Shown: positions 53,134 to 62,841 of the stretch, in pieces
Position numbering within the stretch: position 1 is the stretch's first letter
Layout of the letters: each line of letters begins with the position of its first letter
Source of the DNA: an uncultured Akkermansia sp.
Lineage (GTDB): Bacteria > Verrucomicrobiota > Verrucomicrobiia > Verrucomicrobiales > Akkermansiaceae
Length of the DNA: 64,000 nt
NCBI GenBank assembly: GCA_900548895.1
Contig: URLZ01000005.1
Location: 1 to 64,000, forward strand
Reading direction: 5' to 3'
Program-made: the position numbers and the translations under genes
The notes under the pieces: generated by a model
The model's input: only the letters and a program-made list of their open reading frames with translations
The model's database searches: none
What the model was told of the DNA's origin: nothing

Positions 53134-53751
53134 ATGAGCGCCCCCGCGCCAGACCAGAACAAGGTACAGGAGAATAAGGTCCACCAGGACAAGGGTCACG
53201 AGGACGAGGCCCTTGCGGACAGGTCCCCCGAGGAGGAGGGCCACGCCCAAGCCGCCGCCGAAGAGCCCGCCGAGCCTGTTGACGATATCCTCTGCGGTCT
53301 CATGCCTCAGCCTCCCTGCGTGCCCGAGCACAGCCATCACTACCGCTGCGCCAACTTCGGCCTCTACATCGGCTGCGCCCTCCTCGTCCTCGTCGGCGTC
53401 ATCTATTACTTCGTCTCGCATCCGCCGACCGAGCAGCCCCTGAGGAGCCTCATCGCGCTGCTGGCCGGCCTCGCCGCCATCGGCTGGGCCCTCCACTATT
53501 GCAGCATCAGCTACTGCATCGACAGCGACGGCATCAGCGTTCGCCGGCTCTTCGGCCGCAGCATCAGCCTCCGCTGGAGCGAGCTGCGCCGCTGGGAAGT
53601 CGTCCGCATCATCGAGCCGGAGCAGTCCACCTGCCGCATCATCTTCAGCGGCGAAGACGGCCGGCCCTCCATCACCCTCAGCAGCGAGCTGCTCGAGCTT
53701 GAAGCCGTTGAAAACCTCGCCCGAGAGCTGCAAGGCTCGAACCCCGTGTAA
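53134..53751 (+). CDS. Membrane protein with PH-like domain
   Basis: 205 residues. An acidic, Gln-rich N-terminal part of about 60 residues precedes two membrane helices (FGLYIGCALLVLVGVIYYF and SLIALLAGLAAIGWALHY). A C-terminal beta-rich segment follows (YCIDSDGISVRRLFGRSISL, RWSELRRWEVVRII, CRIIFSGEDGRPSITLSS) typical of the bacterial PH-like (bPH2) domain seen in YdbS/YdbT-type proteins. The function is unknown. It starts 3 bp after the L,D-transpeptidase stop, so the two are probably cotranscribed. Confidence 0.75.
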   Translation: MSAPAPDQNKVQENKVHQDKGHEDEALADRSPEEEGHAQAAAEEPAEPVDDILCGLMPQPPCVPEHSHHYRCANFGLYIGCALLVLVGVIYYFVSHPPTEQPLRSLIALLAGLAAIGWALHYCSISYCIDSDGISVRRLFGRSISLRWSELRRWEVVRIIEPEQSTCRIIFSGEDGRPSITLSSELLELEAVENLARELQGSNPV

Positions 53752-53806
53752 GCGGCGCATAGGCCTCTGCCGCGGCGGGAAAATCGGGGCAGTCGCAAAA
53801 AAAGAC

Positions 53807-55258
<1,452 letters not shown>

Positions 55259-55290
55259 TGCCCCTGATCCCCTAGCGATCATCGCTTTCA

Positions 55291-55323
55291 GAGCCGCAGC
55301 CTCCCGCCGGGAAGCTGCGGCTC
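55291..55323 (+). terminator. Hairpin terminator of gdhA
   Basis: A 10-bp stem (GAGCCGCAGC / GCTGCGGCTC, 13-base loop), 32 bp after the stop. Confidence 0.65.
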
Positions 55324-55776
55324 GCTCGTTGGCGGTGCTGTCGCCGCTTCGCGTCCGCCGTCACTGCTTCCGCTTGACGCTGTTTCCTGTGCTCCACCCG
55401 ACGCGCCGTTTGTCATTTGACGGCTGCCATTGTCGCTTGTTTGTCTCCTCCCCGTCTGCCCTTGCCCGCGCGGCGATCCATCCACCCGACGGAAGCCTCC
55501 GCCCTGCTGCCCATAACCGCGCTTCATCGTCGCTCTTCATCCGCGGACGCCGTCAGCGTCTGCCGTTAAGGGAATCTCATGCGGACGCAGGCTGCCCCGT
55601 CGTCTGGGGATTGGGCAGGGTTCGGAGGATTGAGGAGGGGGAGGAAGGGGGCCGGAAGGAGCCGGGGCAACGCGATCCGCGGTGGGGAAAACGGGACCCG
55701 CATGAAAAGTTCGAGTCCCACCCGAGAAAAGAGCCCTAACGTAGCGCCGCCGCTGTTTGCTGACACGCGTTCAGAC
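55324..55776. other. Intergenic stretch between gdhA and the NlpC/P60 gene
   Basis: About 450 bp with only overlapping chance frames; purine-rich runs at about 55610-55690. No RNA gene recognised. Confidence 0.4.
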
Positions 55777-55804
55777 TTGCAAAAACAGCTGATTCTGCTA
55801 CAAT
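55777..55804 (+). promoter_or_regulatory. Promoter of the NlpC/P60 lipoprotein
   Basis: TTGCAA (55777-55782), 16-bp spacer, TACAAT (55799-55804) preceded by TGC; leader of about 30 bases. Confidence 0.7.
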
Positions 55805-55840
55805 GGCGCACCCGCCTCGCGCTCTCCCCCTCCCGCCTCC

Positions 55841-56371
55841 ATGAAACATCTTTTCGCCAGCCTCGCCGCCTTGCTCGCCCTCGGGCTATGCAGCTGCCAG
55901 CAACAGCAGCAGCAAGCTCAGGCGCAGTATACGCCCACCGTCGTCTATCACGAAGGCTACACCGCTCGCCTTCTCCCCAACGGCCAGGCCTCCATCCCCA
56001 AAAAGGCGCCTGAGCGCATCAAGCGCATCATCCGCGCCGCCAACAAAATCGTCCGCAAACCTTACCGCAGCGGCGGCGGCCACCGCAGTCACCACGACAG
56101 CGCCTATGACTGCTCCGGCGCCACCGCCTTCGCCCTGCGCGAGGCTGGGCTCATCGGCAACCGCTACCCGACCTCCGGCGACTTCATGCGCTGGGGCCGC
56201 GCCGGCTACGGCAAGTGGCTCACCGTCTACGTCAAGCGCGGGCATGTCTTCCTCACCGTCGCCGGACTGCGCTTCGACACCACGGGCAGCGGACGCGGCA
56301 TCGGCCCGCGCTGGTACAACACCCCGCGCCCCTGCCGAGGCTTCTACGTGCGCCGCGCCCCGGGCCTGTGA
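55841..56371 (+). CDS. NlpC/P60-like peptidoglycan peptidase lipoprotein
   Basis: 176 residues. A signal peptide with lipobox (ALGLCSC) is followed by a Gln run and a small papain-like domain. The catalytic Cys91 sits in AYDCSGATAFALREAG, and a His135 in KRGHVFLTVAGLRFDT fits the second catalytic residue. This Cys/His arrangement matches NlpC/P60 peptidases that cut peptidoglycan peptides. The domain is short, and the third polar residue is not obvious, so activity is not certain. Confidence 0.8.
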   Translation: MKHLFASLAALLALGLCSCQQQQQQAQAQYTPTVVYHEGYTARLLPNGQASIPKKAPERIKRIIRAANKIVRKPYRSGGGHRSHHDSAYDCSGATAFALREAGLIGNRYPTSGDFMRWGRAGYGKWLTVYVKRGHVFLTVAGLRFDTTGSGRGIGPRWYNTPRPCRGFYVRRAPGL

Positions 56372-56585
56372 GCCCGCTGCGGCGAGTCCGTCCCGGGAAT
56401 CGCGCGCAGTCAGACGGATTGCGGCGCGTGATTGCAGTAAACTGAACGCGCTTCCCGCCGCTTCCTCGGTTCATCCAAATCTCAACTGACCTCAATCGAC
56501 CTCACCCGAGCACGCAAAATCGCGCCCGCATCCCCCCGATCTCCCTCCGCCACCCTGTCCCCCCCCCCCCCGTCAACCACCGAAG

Positions 56586-56918
56586 ATGAACGCAGAAAAC
56601 GAACGCAACCACGGCCCGCAGCGCATTGACGCCATCATGGCGCGCTGGGGGCTTGAAAATCACGACCTCGTCAGCGTCTCGATTGAACAGCTCACCCACA
56701 AACAGGTGCAGAAAGCCCGCCAGGGACGCCAGCTCACCCTCAGCATGATGCAGAAAGTCGCGCGCGCCCTCAACGTCGCCCTGTGGAACCGCCTCAGCGA
56801 CGAGCAGAAAGAGGTCTACTACGAGTACATCCACCGCGATCTCTTCAGCTACGCCAAGGGCTACGACCCCGAGTGGAAGGACCCGAACGACGCGCTCAAG
56901 CCGCAGCAGCACTCATGA
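56586..56918 (+). CDS. Small helix-turn-helix-like protein coupled to xseA
   Basis: 110 residues. The middle part (LTHKQVQKARQGRQLTLSMM, QKVARALNVALW) resembles a helix-turn-helix of the XRE type, preceded by a short acidic N terminus and followed by a Tyr/Asp-rich helical end. DNA binding is plausible but unproven. Its stop overlaps the xseA start (ATGA), so the two are translated together, which points to a regulator or partner of exonuclease VII or of the same operon. Confidence 0.7.
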   Translation: MNAENERNHGPQRIDAIMARWGLENHDLVSVSIEQLTHKQVQKARQGRQLTLSMMQKVARALNVALWNRLSDEQKEVYYEYIHRDLFSYAKGYDPEWKDPNDALKPQQHS

Positions 56919-58246
56919 GCCTCAGCGTCAGTGAGCTCGTTGCCCGCCTGCGGCGCAGCGTCGAGCAGGGCGTCGGCGAAGCCGAAGTCTGCGGCGAAAT
57001 CGGCTCCTGCAAAACCGCCGCCAGCGGCCACATCTACTTCACCCTCAAGGACGCCTCGGCCCAGTTGCAATGCGTCCTCTATCGCTTTCAGGCCCTCAGC
57101 AGCCGCGTCCGCCTCAGGGAGGGTATGCAAGTCGAGCTGAGCGGTCGCGCCACCGTCTGGGAGGGCCGCGGCTCGCTGCAATTCATCGTCAGCCGGGTCA
57201 AAGAGGCCGGCCTCGGCAGCCTTCAACAGCAGTTTGAAGCCCTCAAGGCCCGCCTTCAGGCCGAGGGCCTCTTCGACCCCGAGCGCAAAAAAGCCCTGCC
57301 GCGCTTCCCGCAGAGCGTCGGCCTCATCACCTCGGCAGCCGGAGCCGTCATTCAGGACATGCGCCACCGCCTCTCCTCGCGCGCGCCTTGGATGCAGGCC
57401 TGGCTCTACCCCGTCGCCGTGCAGGGCAAGGGGGCGGAAGAGCAGATCGCCGAAGCCATCCGCCGCTGGAACGACCCCGCCGCCGGGCTGCCGCCCGTCG
57501 ACTACCTCATCATCGCGCGCGGCGGCGGCTCTCTGGAAGACCTCTGGTGCTTCAATGAGGAGAGCCTCGCGCGCGCCATCGCCGCCAGCCGCCTGCCCGT
57601 CGTCTCCGCCGTCGGGCACGAGACGGACTTCACCATCGCCGACTTCGTGGCCGACCTGCGAGCCCCGACGCCCACTGCGGCTATTGAGCTCACCACGCCG
57701 GACGGCGCCGCACTCGACGACGCGCTGAGCAAGACCGAGTCCGCCCTGCGCCTGCGCCTGCGCCGCGCGCTGGAGACCGCCCGACTGCGCCTGCAAGCCG
57801 CCGCCCGCGGCAAACTGGAGCGCCCGCTGGAAGCCATCGGCCCCTTCAGCCAGCGGCTCGACCTGCTCGACGAGCAACTGCACCGCCTCGCCTCCCGCCA
57901 GCTGGAGCAGCGCAGCCACCGGCTCAGCCTGCTCGCCGTCGGCCTGAGCGCCGGGCGCACGACTGAGCGCCTGGGCCTCGCCGCCGCCCGCCTCTCCGCT
58001 CTGGAGCAGCAACTGCACGCCTCCGCCGAGACCCGCGTGCTGCGCGCTCGCGCCACCGTTGACGGCCTCGCCGCCCGCCTCACCATTGCAGACCCCGGCA
58101 ACGCCCTGGCCCGCGGCTTCGCTCTCGTGCGGCGCAGCGACGGCAGCCTCGCGCGCGACAGCGAGGCTCTGAGCCCGGGCGACGCCCTCCGTATCACCCT
58201 CGCCCGGGGTGAGGTGGATGCCACCGTCACCGCCTCGCATCCCTGA
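56915..58246 (+). CDS. xseA: Exodeoxyribonuclease VII large subunit
   Basis: A 443-residue nuclease subunit. The N-terminal OB fold (GEIGSCKTAASGHIYFTLKD, LREGMQVELSGRATVW) precedes the catalytic domain with VGLITSAAGAVIQDM, DYLIIARGGGSLEDLWCFNE, VVSAVGHETDFTIADFVADL and RAPTPTAA. A long helical region follows, and the end IADPGNALARGFALVRRSDG is typical of XseA. With XseB it degrades single-stranded DNA. The start by ATGA overlap is at 56915. xseB lies at 19.6 kb, so the subunit genes are unlinked. Confidence 0.96.
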   Translation: MSLSVSELVARLRRSVEQGVGEAEVCGEIGSCKTAASGHIYFTLKDASAQLQCVLYRFQALSSRVRLREGMQVELSGRATVWEGRGSLQFIVSRVKEAGLGSLQQQFEALKARLQAEGLFDPERKKALPRFPQSVGLITSAAGAVIQDMRHRLSSRAPWMQAWLYPVAVQGKGAEEQIAEAIRRWNDPAAGLPPVDYLIIARGGGSLEDLWCFNEESLARAIAASRLPVVSAVGHETDFTIADFVADLRAPTPTAAIELTTPDGAALDDALSKTESALRLRLRRALETARLRLQAAARGKLERPLEAIGPFSQRLDLLDEQLHRLASRQLEQRSHRLSLLAVGLSAGRTTERLGLAAARLSALEQQLHASAETRVLRARATVDGLAARLTIADPGNALARGFALVRRSDGSLARDSEALSPGDALRITLARGEVDATVTASHP

Positions 58247-58264
58247 GGGCTCATCTGTGGCGTT

Positions 58265-58310
58265 CGGCAGGGCGCCTCTTGGTGCTGCCCCGAGGTCGGG
58301 CGCCCTGCCG
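58265..58310 (+). terminator. Large hairpin behind xseA
   Basis: A 12-bp perfect stem (CGGCAGGGCGCC / GGCGCCCTGCCG) encloses a 22-base loop that can pair further (CCTC with GAGG). It begins 18 bases after the stop. Probably a terminator, though no T-run follows. Confidence 0.55.
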
Positions 58311-58520
58311 GCTCTCTGCCGCCTTTCGGCAATCGCCATGGAAACTCGGTACCACAGCGGGTCCGCGCCTGCGGAGCGGGGTGTCGGTTTCAAGACTGCG
58401 GAGCCGGGGCTCTGTCACGCTGCGAACGTCGCCCTCGGAACGGGCCTCTCGTGCTCGCAATAAGGGGTGCACAGGACGATTGATGACGGCGAAAAAACGC
58501 AAGCGGCAGCTCTTGCTCTC

Positions 58521-58549
58521 TTGACGAAGCCTCTCGCTTTGTATATGAT
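58521..58549 (+). promoter_or_regulatory. Promoter of the YDRHGNY-repeat gene
   Basis: TTGACG (58521-58526), 17-bp spacer, TATGAT (58544-58549); 24 bases to the ATG at 58574. Confidence 0.7.
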
Positions 58550-58573
58550 AGAGAAGTCAACCAGCTTCCCGTC

Positions 58574-59029
58574 ATGAAGAACTCGACTCGACTGATCACG
58601 ATCCTCTTGCTCCTCGCCGCCGCCGGCCTTGCGCAGGCCGCTCCGTCCGGCGGAACGCAGCGCATCTACGACCGCCACGGCAACTACAGTGGGCGCGTCG
58701 AAACGGACGCCTCCGGCAACCAGCGCTATTACGACCGCCACGGGAATTATCAGGGCAGCAGCCGGAAGTCCGGCGTCGGCAACACAAACTATTACGATCG
58801 CCACGGCAATTACCGCGGCAGCAGCCGAAGCGGCGTCTCCGGCACCACAAACTATTACGACCGCCACGGCAATTATCAGGGGCGCAGCAGCAAGGGCGGT
58901 GCCGGCAACACGGATTATTACGATCGACACGGCAACCACACGGGCACCAGCCGGAGGACCGGCCCGGGCAACACCACCTATTACGACAAGCGCGGCCAGG
59001 TCCGCGGACGCAGCGCTGAGGGCCGCTGA
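58574..59029 (+). CDS. Secreted YDRHGNY tandem-repeat protein
   Basis: 151 residues: a signal peptide (LITILLLLAAAGLAQAA), then six consecutive repeats of about 20 residues with the core YDRHGNYxG followed by a Ser/Arg/Gly linker (for example NYYDRHGNYQGSSRKSG). The last copy is degenerate (YYDKRGQVRG). The repeats fill the whole mature protein. The regular Tyr-Asp-x-x-Gly-x-x-x-Gly pattern suggests a short-strand beta solenoid or hairpin array. The protein is strongly basic and exported; function unknown. Codon differences between repeats argue for purifying selection. Confidence 0.85.
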   Translation: MKNSTRLITILLLLAAAGLAQAAPSGGTQRIYDRHGNYSGRVETDASGNQRYYDRHGNYQGSSRKSGVGNTNYYDRHGNYRGSSRSGVSGTTNYYDRHGNYQGRSSKGGAGNTDYYDRHGNHTGTSRRTGPGNTTYYDKRGQVRGRSAEGR

Positions 59030-59094
59030 GCCCTGTGCGGTGGCCGGCGGAGCGCAGGTCGGCTGCATTCCGGCCTGAGCGCGCCTTGCTTCAG

Positions 59095-59140
59095 CCGCCC
59101 TCAGCGCACCCGCCCTCAGCGCACCCGCCCTCAGCGGCCG
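59095..59140. repeat. 14-base tandem repeat, three copies
   Basis: Three consecutive copies of a unit close to CGCCCTCAGCGCAC, the last one diverging into the end of the antiporter gene. Lies between convergent genes. Confidence 0.7.
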
Positions 59141-60837
59141 GGCGCGGGGGCGGCGTGGCGCAGCGCCTCGCGCGTGCGCTCCAGCTCGCGGCTGATCTGC
59201 TCCTTCGTGGCGTGCTGGCTGCGCAGCAGGTGCGAGAGCATCGTGAGCGCCACCTCGTGCTCGCCGGAGAAGACCTCGACATCCTCCTTCAGCGAGCGAC
59301 GCAGCGCCTCCGCCGAGCTGAGGTAGGTCGTGTGCGCGAGCACCTGAATCTTCGGGTTGAGGCTGCGGGCCATCGAGGCGATCTCCGCCGCAGGGGCCGC
59401 CGGGGTGGTGATGATGATGGAGACCGCCTGCTCGACCCCAGCGAGCTTGAGGATGTCGCGCCGCGAGGCGTCTCCGTGCATGGCGGGGATGCCCTGTTTG
59501 AGCAGGCGCTGCACGGTGTTGACGTTCATCTCGATGACGACGGCGTCGGCATCGTTGTCGCGCAGCGCCTTGGTGCAGAGCTCGCCGCAGGGGCCGTAGC
59601 CGACGACGATGACGCGGTGGCGATCCTCCTGCGGCTCGGGGATGTTGTCGAGCTCCTCGTGGCGCGAGTCGCCGATGCCTCGCTTCTCCATCGCGCGGAT
59701 GAAGGCGGGAATGAAGCGGTAGAAGGTGGCGTTGAGGGTGATGGTGATGATGGCCGCGCCGGTGATGATGTTCGCGGCGGCCTCCGGCAGCACCCCGTAT
59801 TCCTGCGAGGCCAGCGTGGCGAGAATGAAGGAGAATTCACCGATCTGCGAGAGCGCCGCCGCCACCTGCGTCGCCATGCGGAAGGGGCGCTTGAGCATGC
59901 GGATGGCGATGAAGGCGGCCACGGGCGCCAGCAGCGTCAGCAGCACTGTGCCCAGCGCCATCGGCCAGTGCTCCACCATGCCCTCCCAGTGAAAGCCCAT
60001 GCCGACGGAGACGAAGAAGAGCACGGCAAAGGCGTCGCGCATGGGCAGAGCGTCGCTCGCCGCTCGGGCAGAGAACTTGCTCTGGCCGACGACCATGCCG
60101 GAGAGGAAGGCGCCGAACTCCATCGAGGCGTCGAAGACGTAGGCGGAGAGCGAGGCGATGCCGAGGGCAAAGACGAGCACGGCGAGGGTGAAGAGCTCGC
60201 CGGAGGCGAAGCGCGAGACGTAGGTGAGGATGCGCCCGATGACCTGCCGCCCGACGTAGGCGACGCAGAGCACGAGCAGCCCGAGCTTGACGACCATCCA
60301 GAGCAGGGACTCCAGCAGGGGCTTGTCGCCGAAGATGACGGGCATGAGCACGAGCAGGATGATGGTGAAGATGTCCTCAACGACGAGCATGCCGAGGGCG
60401 AGGTGGCCTGAGGGCGTTTGCAGGATGCGGTTGTCGGCCAGCACGCGGGTGAGCACGACGGTGCTCGAGACGCAGCAGCAGAGGCCGAACATGACGCAGC
60501 CCGTCATCGTGAAGCCCATGGCGCCGCCCAGCAGCATGCAGGTGAGCGCGCCCAGCAGGGTGCGCATGCCCATGCACATCAGGGCGCCGGGCACGGCGAC
60601 TTTCTGCACGGCCACGAGGTCCTTGAAGTGAAATTGCAGACCCACGCCGAAGAGCAGCAGCACCACGCCGATGTGCGAGAAGTCTTCGACCAGACCCTGG
60701 TCGAGCGCGTCGCCCGAGCACTGGGCGGCGATGATGCCGGCGAGCAGGTAGCCGATGATGGGGGAGAGGCGGACGCGCTGGGCGAGGATGCCGAGGATGA
60801 GGGCGAGGGTGAGCGAGATAGCGAGGGTGTTGATCAT
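59131..60837 (-). CDS. CPA2-family cation/proton antiporter with TrkA-N domain (KefB-like)
   Basis: 568 residues. About 12 membrane helices (residues 1-385) follow the CPA2 pattern (LRLSPIIGYLLAGIIA-like start VRLSPIIGYLLAGIIAA, FGVGLQFHFKDL, AFLSGMVVGQSKFSA). A cytosolic TrkA-N/RCK domain (HRVIVVGYGPCGELCTKALR, DADAVVIEMN, MHGDASRRDILKLAGV) follows. It probably moves K+ or Na+ against H+ under control of a nucleotide or other ligand. No ancillary KefF/KefG gene is adjacent. Confidence 0.9.
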   Translation of the reverse strand: MINTLAISLTLALILGILAQRVRLSPIIGYLLAGIIAAQCSGDALDQGLVEDFSHIGVVLLLFGVGLQFHFKDLVAVQKVAVPGALMCMGMRTLLGALTCMLLGGAMGFTMTGCVMFGLCCCVSSTVVLTRVLADNRILQTPSGHLALGMLVVEDIFTIILLVLMPVIFGDKPLLESLLWMVVKLGLLVLCVAYVGRQVIGRILTYVSRFASGELFTLAVLVFALGIASLSAYVFDASMEFGAFLSGMVVGQSKFSARAASDALPMRDAFAVLFFVSVGMGFHWEGMVEHWPMALGTVLLTLLAPVAAFIAIRMLKRPFRMATQVAAALSQIGEFSFILATLASQEYGVLPEAAANIITGAAIITITLNATFYRFIPAFIRAMEKRGIGDSRHEELDNIPEPQEDRHRVIVVGYGPCGELCTKALRDNDADAVVIEMNVNTVQRLLKQGIPAMHGDASRRDILKLAGVEQAVSIIITTPAAPAAEIASMARSLNPKIQVLAHTTYLSSAEALRRSLKEDVEVFSGEHEVALTMLSHLLRSQHATKEQISRELERTREALRHAAPAPGR

Positions 60838-61176
60838 GGTCTGTGCTGCGGGGGAGGGGGCGCTTGGGGGAAGTTCGGGTGGTGAAGGGGAAAGGGGCTG
60901 TGTGCTGTTGAGGTGGGGAGGTCTCTCTGCCCGGCCGGGCGGGCCTGAGATCAGGCGTCTGCCCCGTCGGGCCGATCCGGGCGACGGGTGCTGCGCCGGG
61001 GCTACGCGGAAGCTCCTGCGCCGGAGGAGCGCGGAAGCTGGCTGCGCCTGAGGAGCTCGGAAGCGGGCCGTAACGGCGCGCAGAGGAAGAGGCTGGCGGA
61101 GGAGCCGGCGCCGCGGAAGGGCCTTGCCGCTGCGGAGCCGCCGAGAGGCCCTCTCCGAAAGGCCGCCTCGGGACGC
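60838..61176. other. Intergenic stretch between rlmI-like and antiporter genes
   Basis: 339 bp, GC-rich, with degenerate repeats of CGGAAGCT-like words near 61005-61070. No promoter or gene that I can support. Confidence 0.4.
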
Positions 61177-62610
61177 TCAGTTGATGACGCGGGCCCAGAG
61201 AACCTTGAGGTAGCGCCCCTCGGGGTAGGTGGAGAGGAAGGGGTGATCCCAGCCCGGGCCGGTCATTTCGAGAATCTGGAGGCGGCGCCCGAGGCGCTGC
61301 GCGGCTTTGATGACGACTTTTTCAAACTCAGCGGGGCTGACGAGGCCCGAGCAGGAGCAGGTGACGAAGAGACCGCCGCGGCGCACGCACTGCAGGCCGA
61401 GCATGTTCAGGTCGTGGTATTTGCGCAGGCCTTCCTCCTTCTCCTCGTTGCGGCCGAGGACGAACTTCGGCGGGTCGAGCAGCACGATGTCAAAGCTCTT
61501 GCCGTTGCGCACCATCTGGCGGGCATAGACGAAGGCGTCGGCATGCACGAAGTCAATGCGCAGCGGGCCATTCTCGGCATTGAGGTTCGCATTGCGCTTT
61601 GCCATGGCGATGGCTTTTTCATCGAGGTCGACAGCGGTGACCTCGGCTGCGCCGTGCAGGCGCGCCTGAATCGAGAAGCCGCCGGAGTAACAGCAGAGAT
61701 CGAGCAGGCTCTTGCCGGCGGCGAGGCGGGCCAGCTTGAGGCGGTTGTCGCGCTGGTCGCAGAAAAAGCCCGTCTTGTGCCCCATCGCGAAGTCCACCTC
61801 GTAGCGCACGCCGTGCTCGGTGATGCGCACCTTGCCGACGGGGGCGCTCTCCGGGGCGCGGGAGGTGTCGATGCCCTCCATGCGCGCGACGGATTCGTCG
61901 ACGGAGATGACGTGGCGGCGCGTGCCGCAAAGCGCGTGGAGCAGGGGGAGCCAGCGACCGAGGCGTTGCCAGACCCCCAGCGTGCTCACCTCGAGGCTCA
62001 GCACGTCCGCATAGCGGTCAACAATGAGGCCGCCCAAGCCGTCCGAATCCCCGTGAACCACGCGGTAAGCGTTGCTGAGCTCATCGAGACGGCAATCCTC
62101 ACGGCGCCACGCGACGGCGCGGCGCAGGGCCTCTTCGAGATCCTCTTCGCTGAGCGGCTCGCTGCCGTGGCGCAGCATGCGCAGCGGCGTGCGGCTGTGC
62201 GGATTCCAGAAGCCGCTGCCGAAGAACTCGCCGTTTTTGTCGTAGACGTTGATGAGCCCGCCCGCCGCGGCATCGGGACTGGAGGCGCCGAGCATGCGCG
62301 GGAAGACGGCGGGGTTGTACGTGAAGTATTTGAGCTGCACCCAAGGGCGCACCCACTGTTCGCTGCCCGCGGGAGGTGTTGCTGCCGGAGTTGTCGCGGC
62401 ATCGGGGAATCGCGTCGACTTCTCCTGTTGCTGAGGGCGTTTTGACGGGCGATGCTGAAAACGCCCCGGGGAGGAGAATCCTCCGTCCGGCTGCTCCCCT
62501 CGACTTTGCATCGAAGATCCGAGGCGGCGTTCCCCGCGTCCCTGTCCTCGCTGCGTCATCTCGCGCCGAGAGGGTTTCGGGTATTCGTTATCTGCGTGGC
62601 CGGGCTGCAT
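61177..62610 (-). CDS. rlmI: RlmI-like 23S rRNA (cytosine) methyltransferase
   Basis: About 477 residues. After a polar, disordered N-terminal extension of about 80 residues comes a PUA-like part (WVQLKYFTYNPAVFPRMLGA, LINVYDKNGEFFGSGFWNPH) and a class I SAM methyltransferase domain (KSLLDLCCYSGGFSIQARLH, VTAVDLDEKAIAMAKRNANL, FDIVLLDPPKF, VTCSCSG). This matches the RlmI/YccW family that makes m5C in 23S rRNA, which is usually about 400 residues. A GTG at 62616 and the ATG at 62610 both fit; the ATG is preferred, 12 bases after the -10 box. Confidence 0.88.
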   Translation of the reverse strand: MQPGHADNEYPKPSRREMTQRGQGRGERRLGSSMQSRGEQPDGGFSSPGRFQHRPSKRPQQQEKSTRFPDAATTPAATPPAGSEQWVRPWVQLKYFTYNPAVFPRMLGASSPDAAAGGLINVYDKNGEFFGSGFWNPHSRTPLRMLRHGSEPLSEEDLEEALRRAVAWRREDCRLDELSNAYRVVHGDSDGLGGLIVDRYADVLSLEVSTLGVWQRLGRWLPLLHALCGTRRHVISVDESVARMEGIDTSRAPESAPVGKVRITEHGVRYEVDFAMGHKTGFFCDQRDNRLKLARLAAGKSLLDLCCYSGGFSIQARLHGAAEVTAVDLDEKAIAMAKRNANLNAENGPLRIDFVHADAFVYARQMVRNGKSFDIVLLDPPKFVLGRNEEKEEGLRKYHDLNMLGLQCVRRGGLFVTCSCSGLVSPAEFEKVVIKAAQRLGRRLQILEMTGPGWDHPFLSTYPEGRYLKVLWARVIN

Positions 62611-62622
62611 TTTCACGCGAAA

Positions 62623-62651
62623 ATTATACGCGCGCCGTCAGTCGATGTCAA
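62623..62651 (-). promoter_or_regulatory. Perfect-consensus promoter of the rlmI-like gene
   Basis: TTGACA (62651-62646), 17-bp spacer, TATAAT (62628-62623) on the minus strand; 12 bases to the ATG at 62610. Confidence 0.88.
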
Positions 62652-62796
62652 GCAGTGATGGTTCATCTCGCGAGACGACGATAGGGCGTCTAAGTTGCTT
62701 GGCAACAGGTTAAGCGGAAGAGTGAGGCCCCCGGGGACGCTTTGTCGCGCGTACTCATCGAGCGTATTTTCCTCGGTGATGCGATTTTGCCCGAAC

Positions 62797-62825
62797 TTGA
62801 CGCAGCAGGTGCAATCTGATACAAT
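62797..62825 (+). promoter_or_regulatory. Promoter of the glycosyltransferase gene
   Basis: TTGACG (62797-62802), 17-bp spacer, TACAAT (62820-62825) preceded by TGA; 16 bases to the ATG at 62842. Confidence 0.8.
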
Positions 62826-62841
62826 GGGGGGCGTTGAAGTG

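Noticed and set aside
55324..55776. Possible small gene in the frame at 55329-55739
   Set aside because: Low-complexity Arg/Gly/Pro sequence with no signal peptide, promoter or domain; the region looks non-coding.
62824..62841. Upstream ATG for the glycosyltransferase
   Set aside because: It overlaps the -10 box, so it would not be on the transcript; the ATG at 62842 fits.
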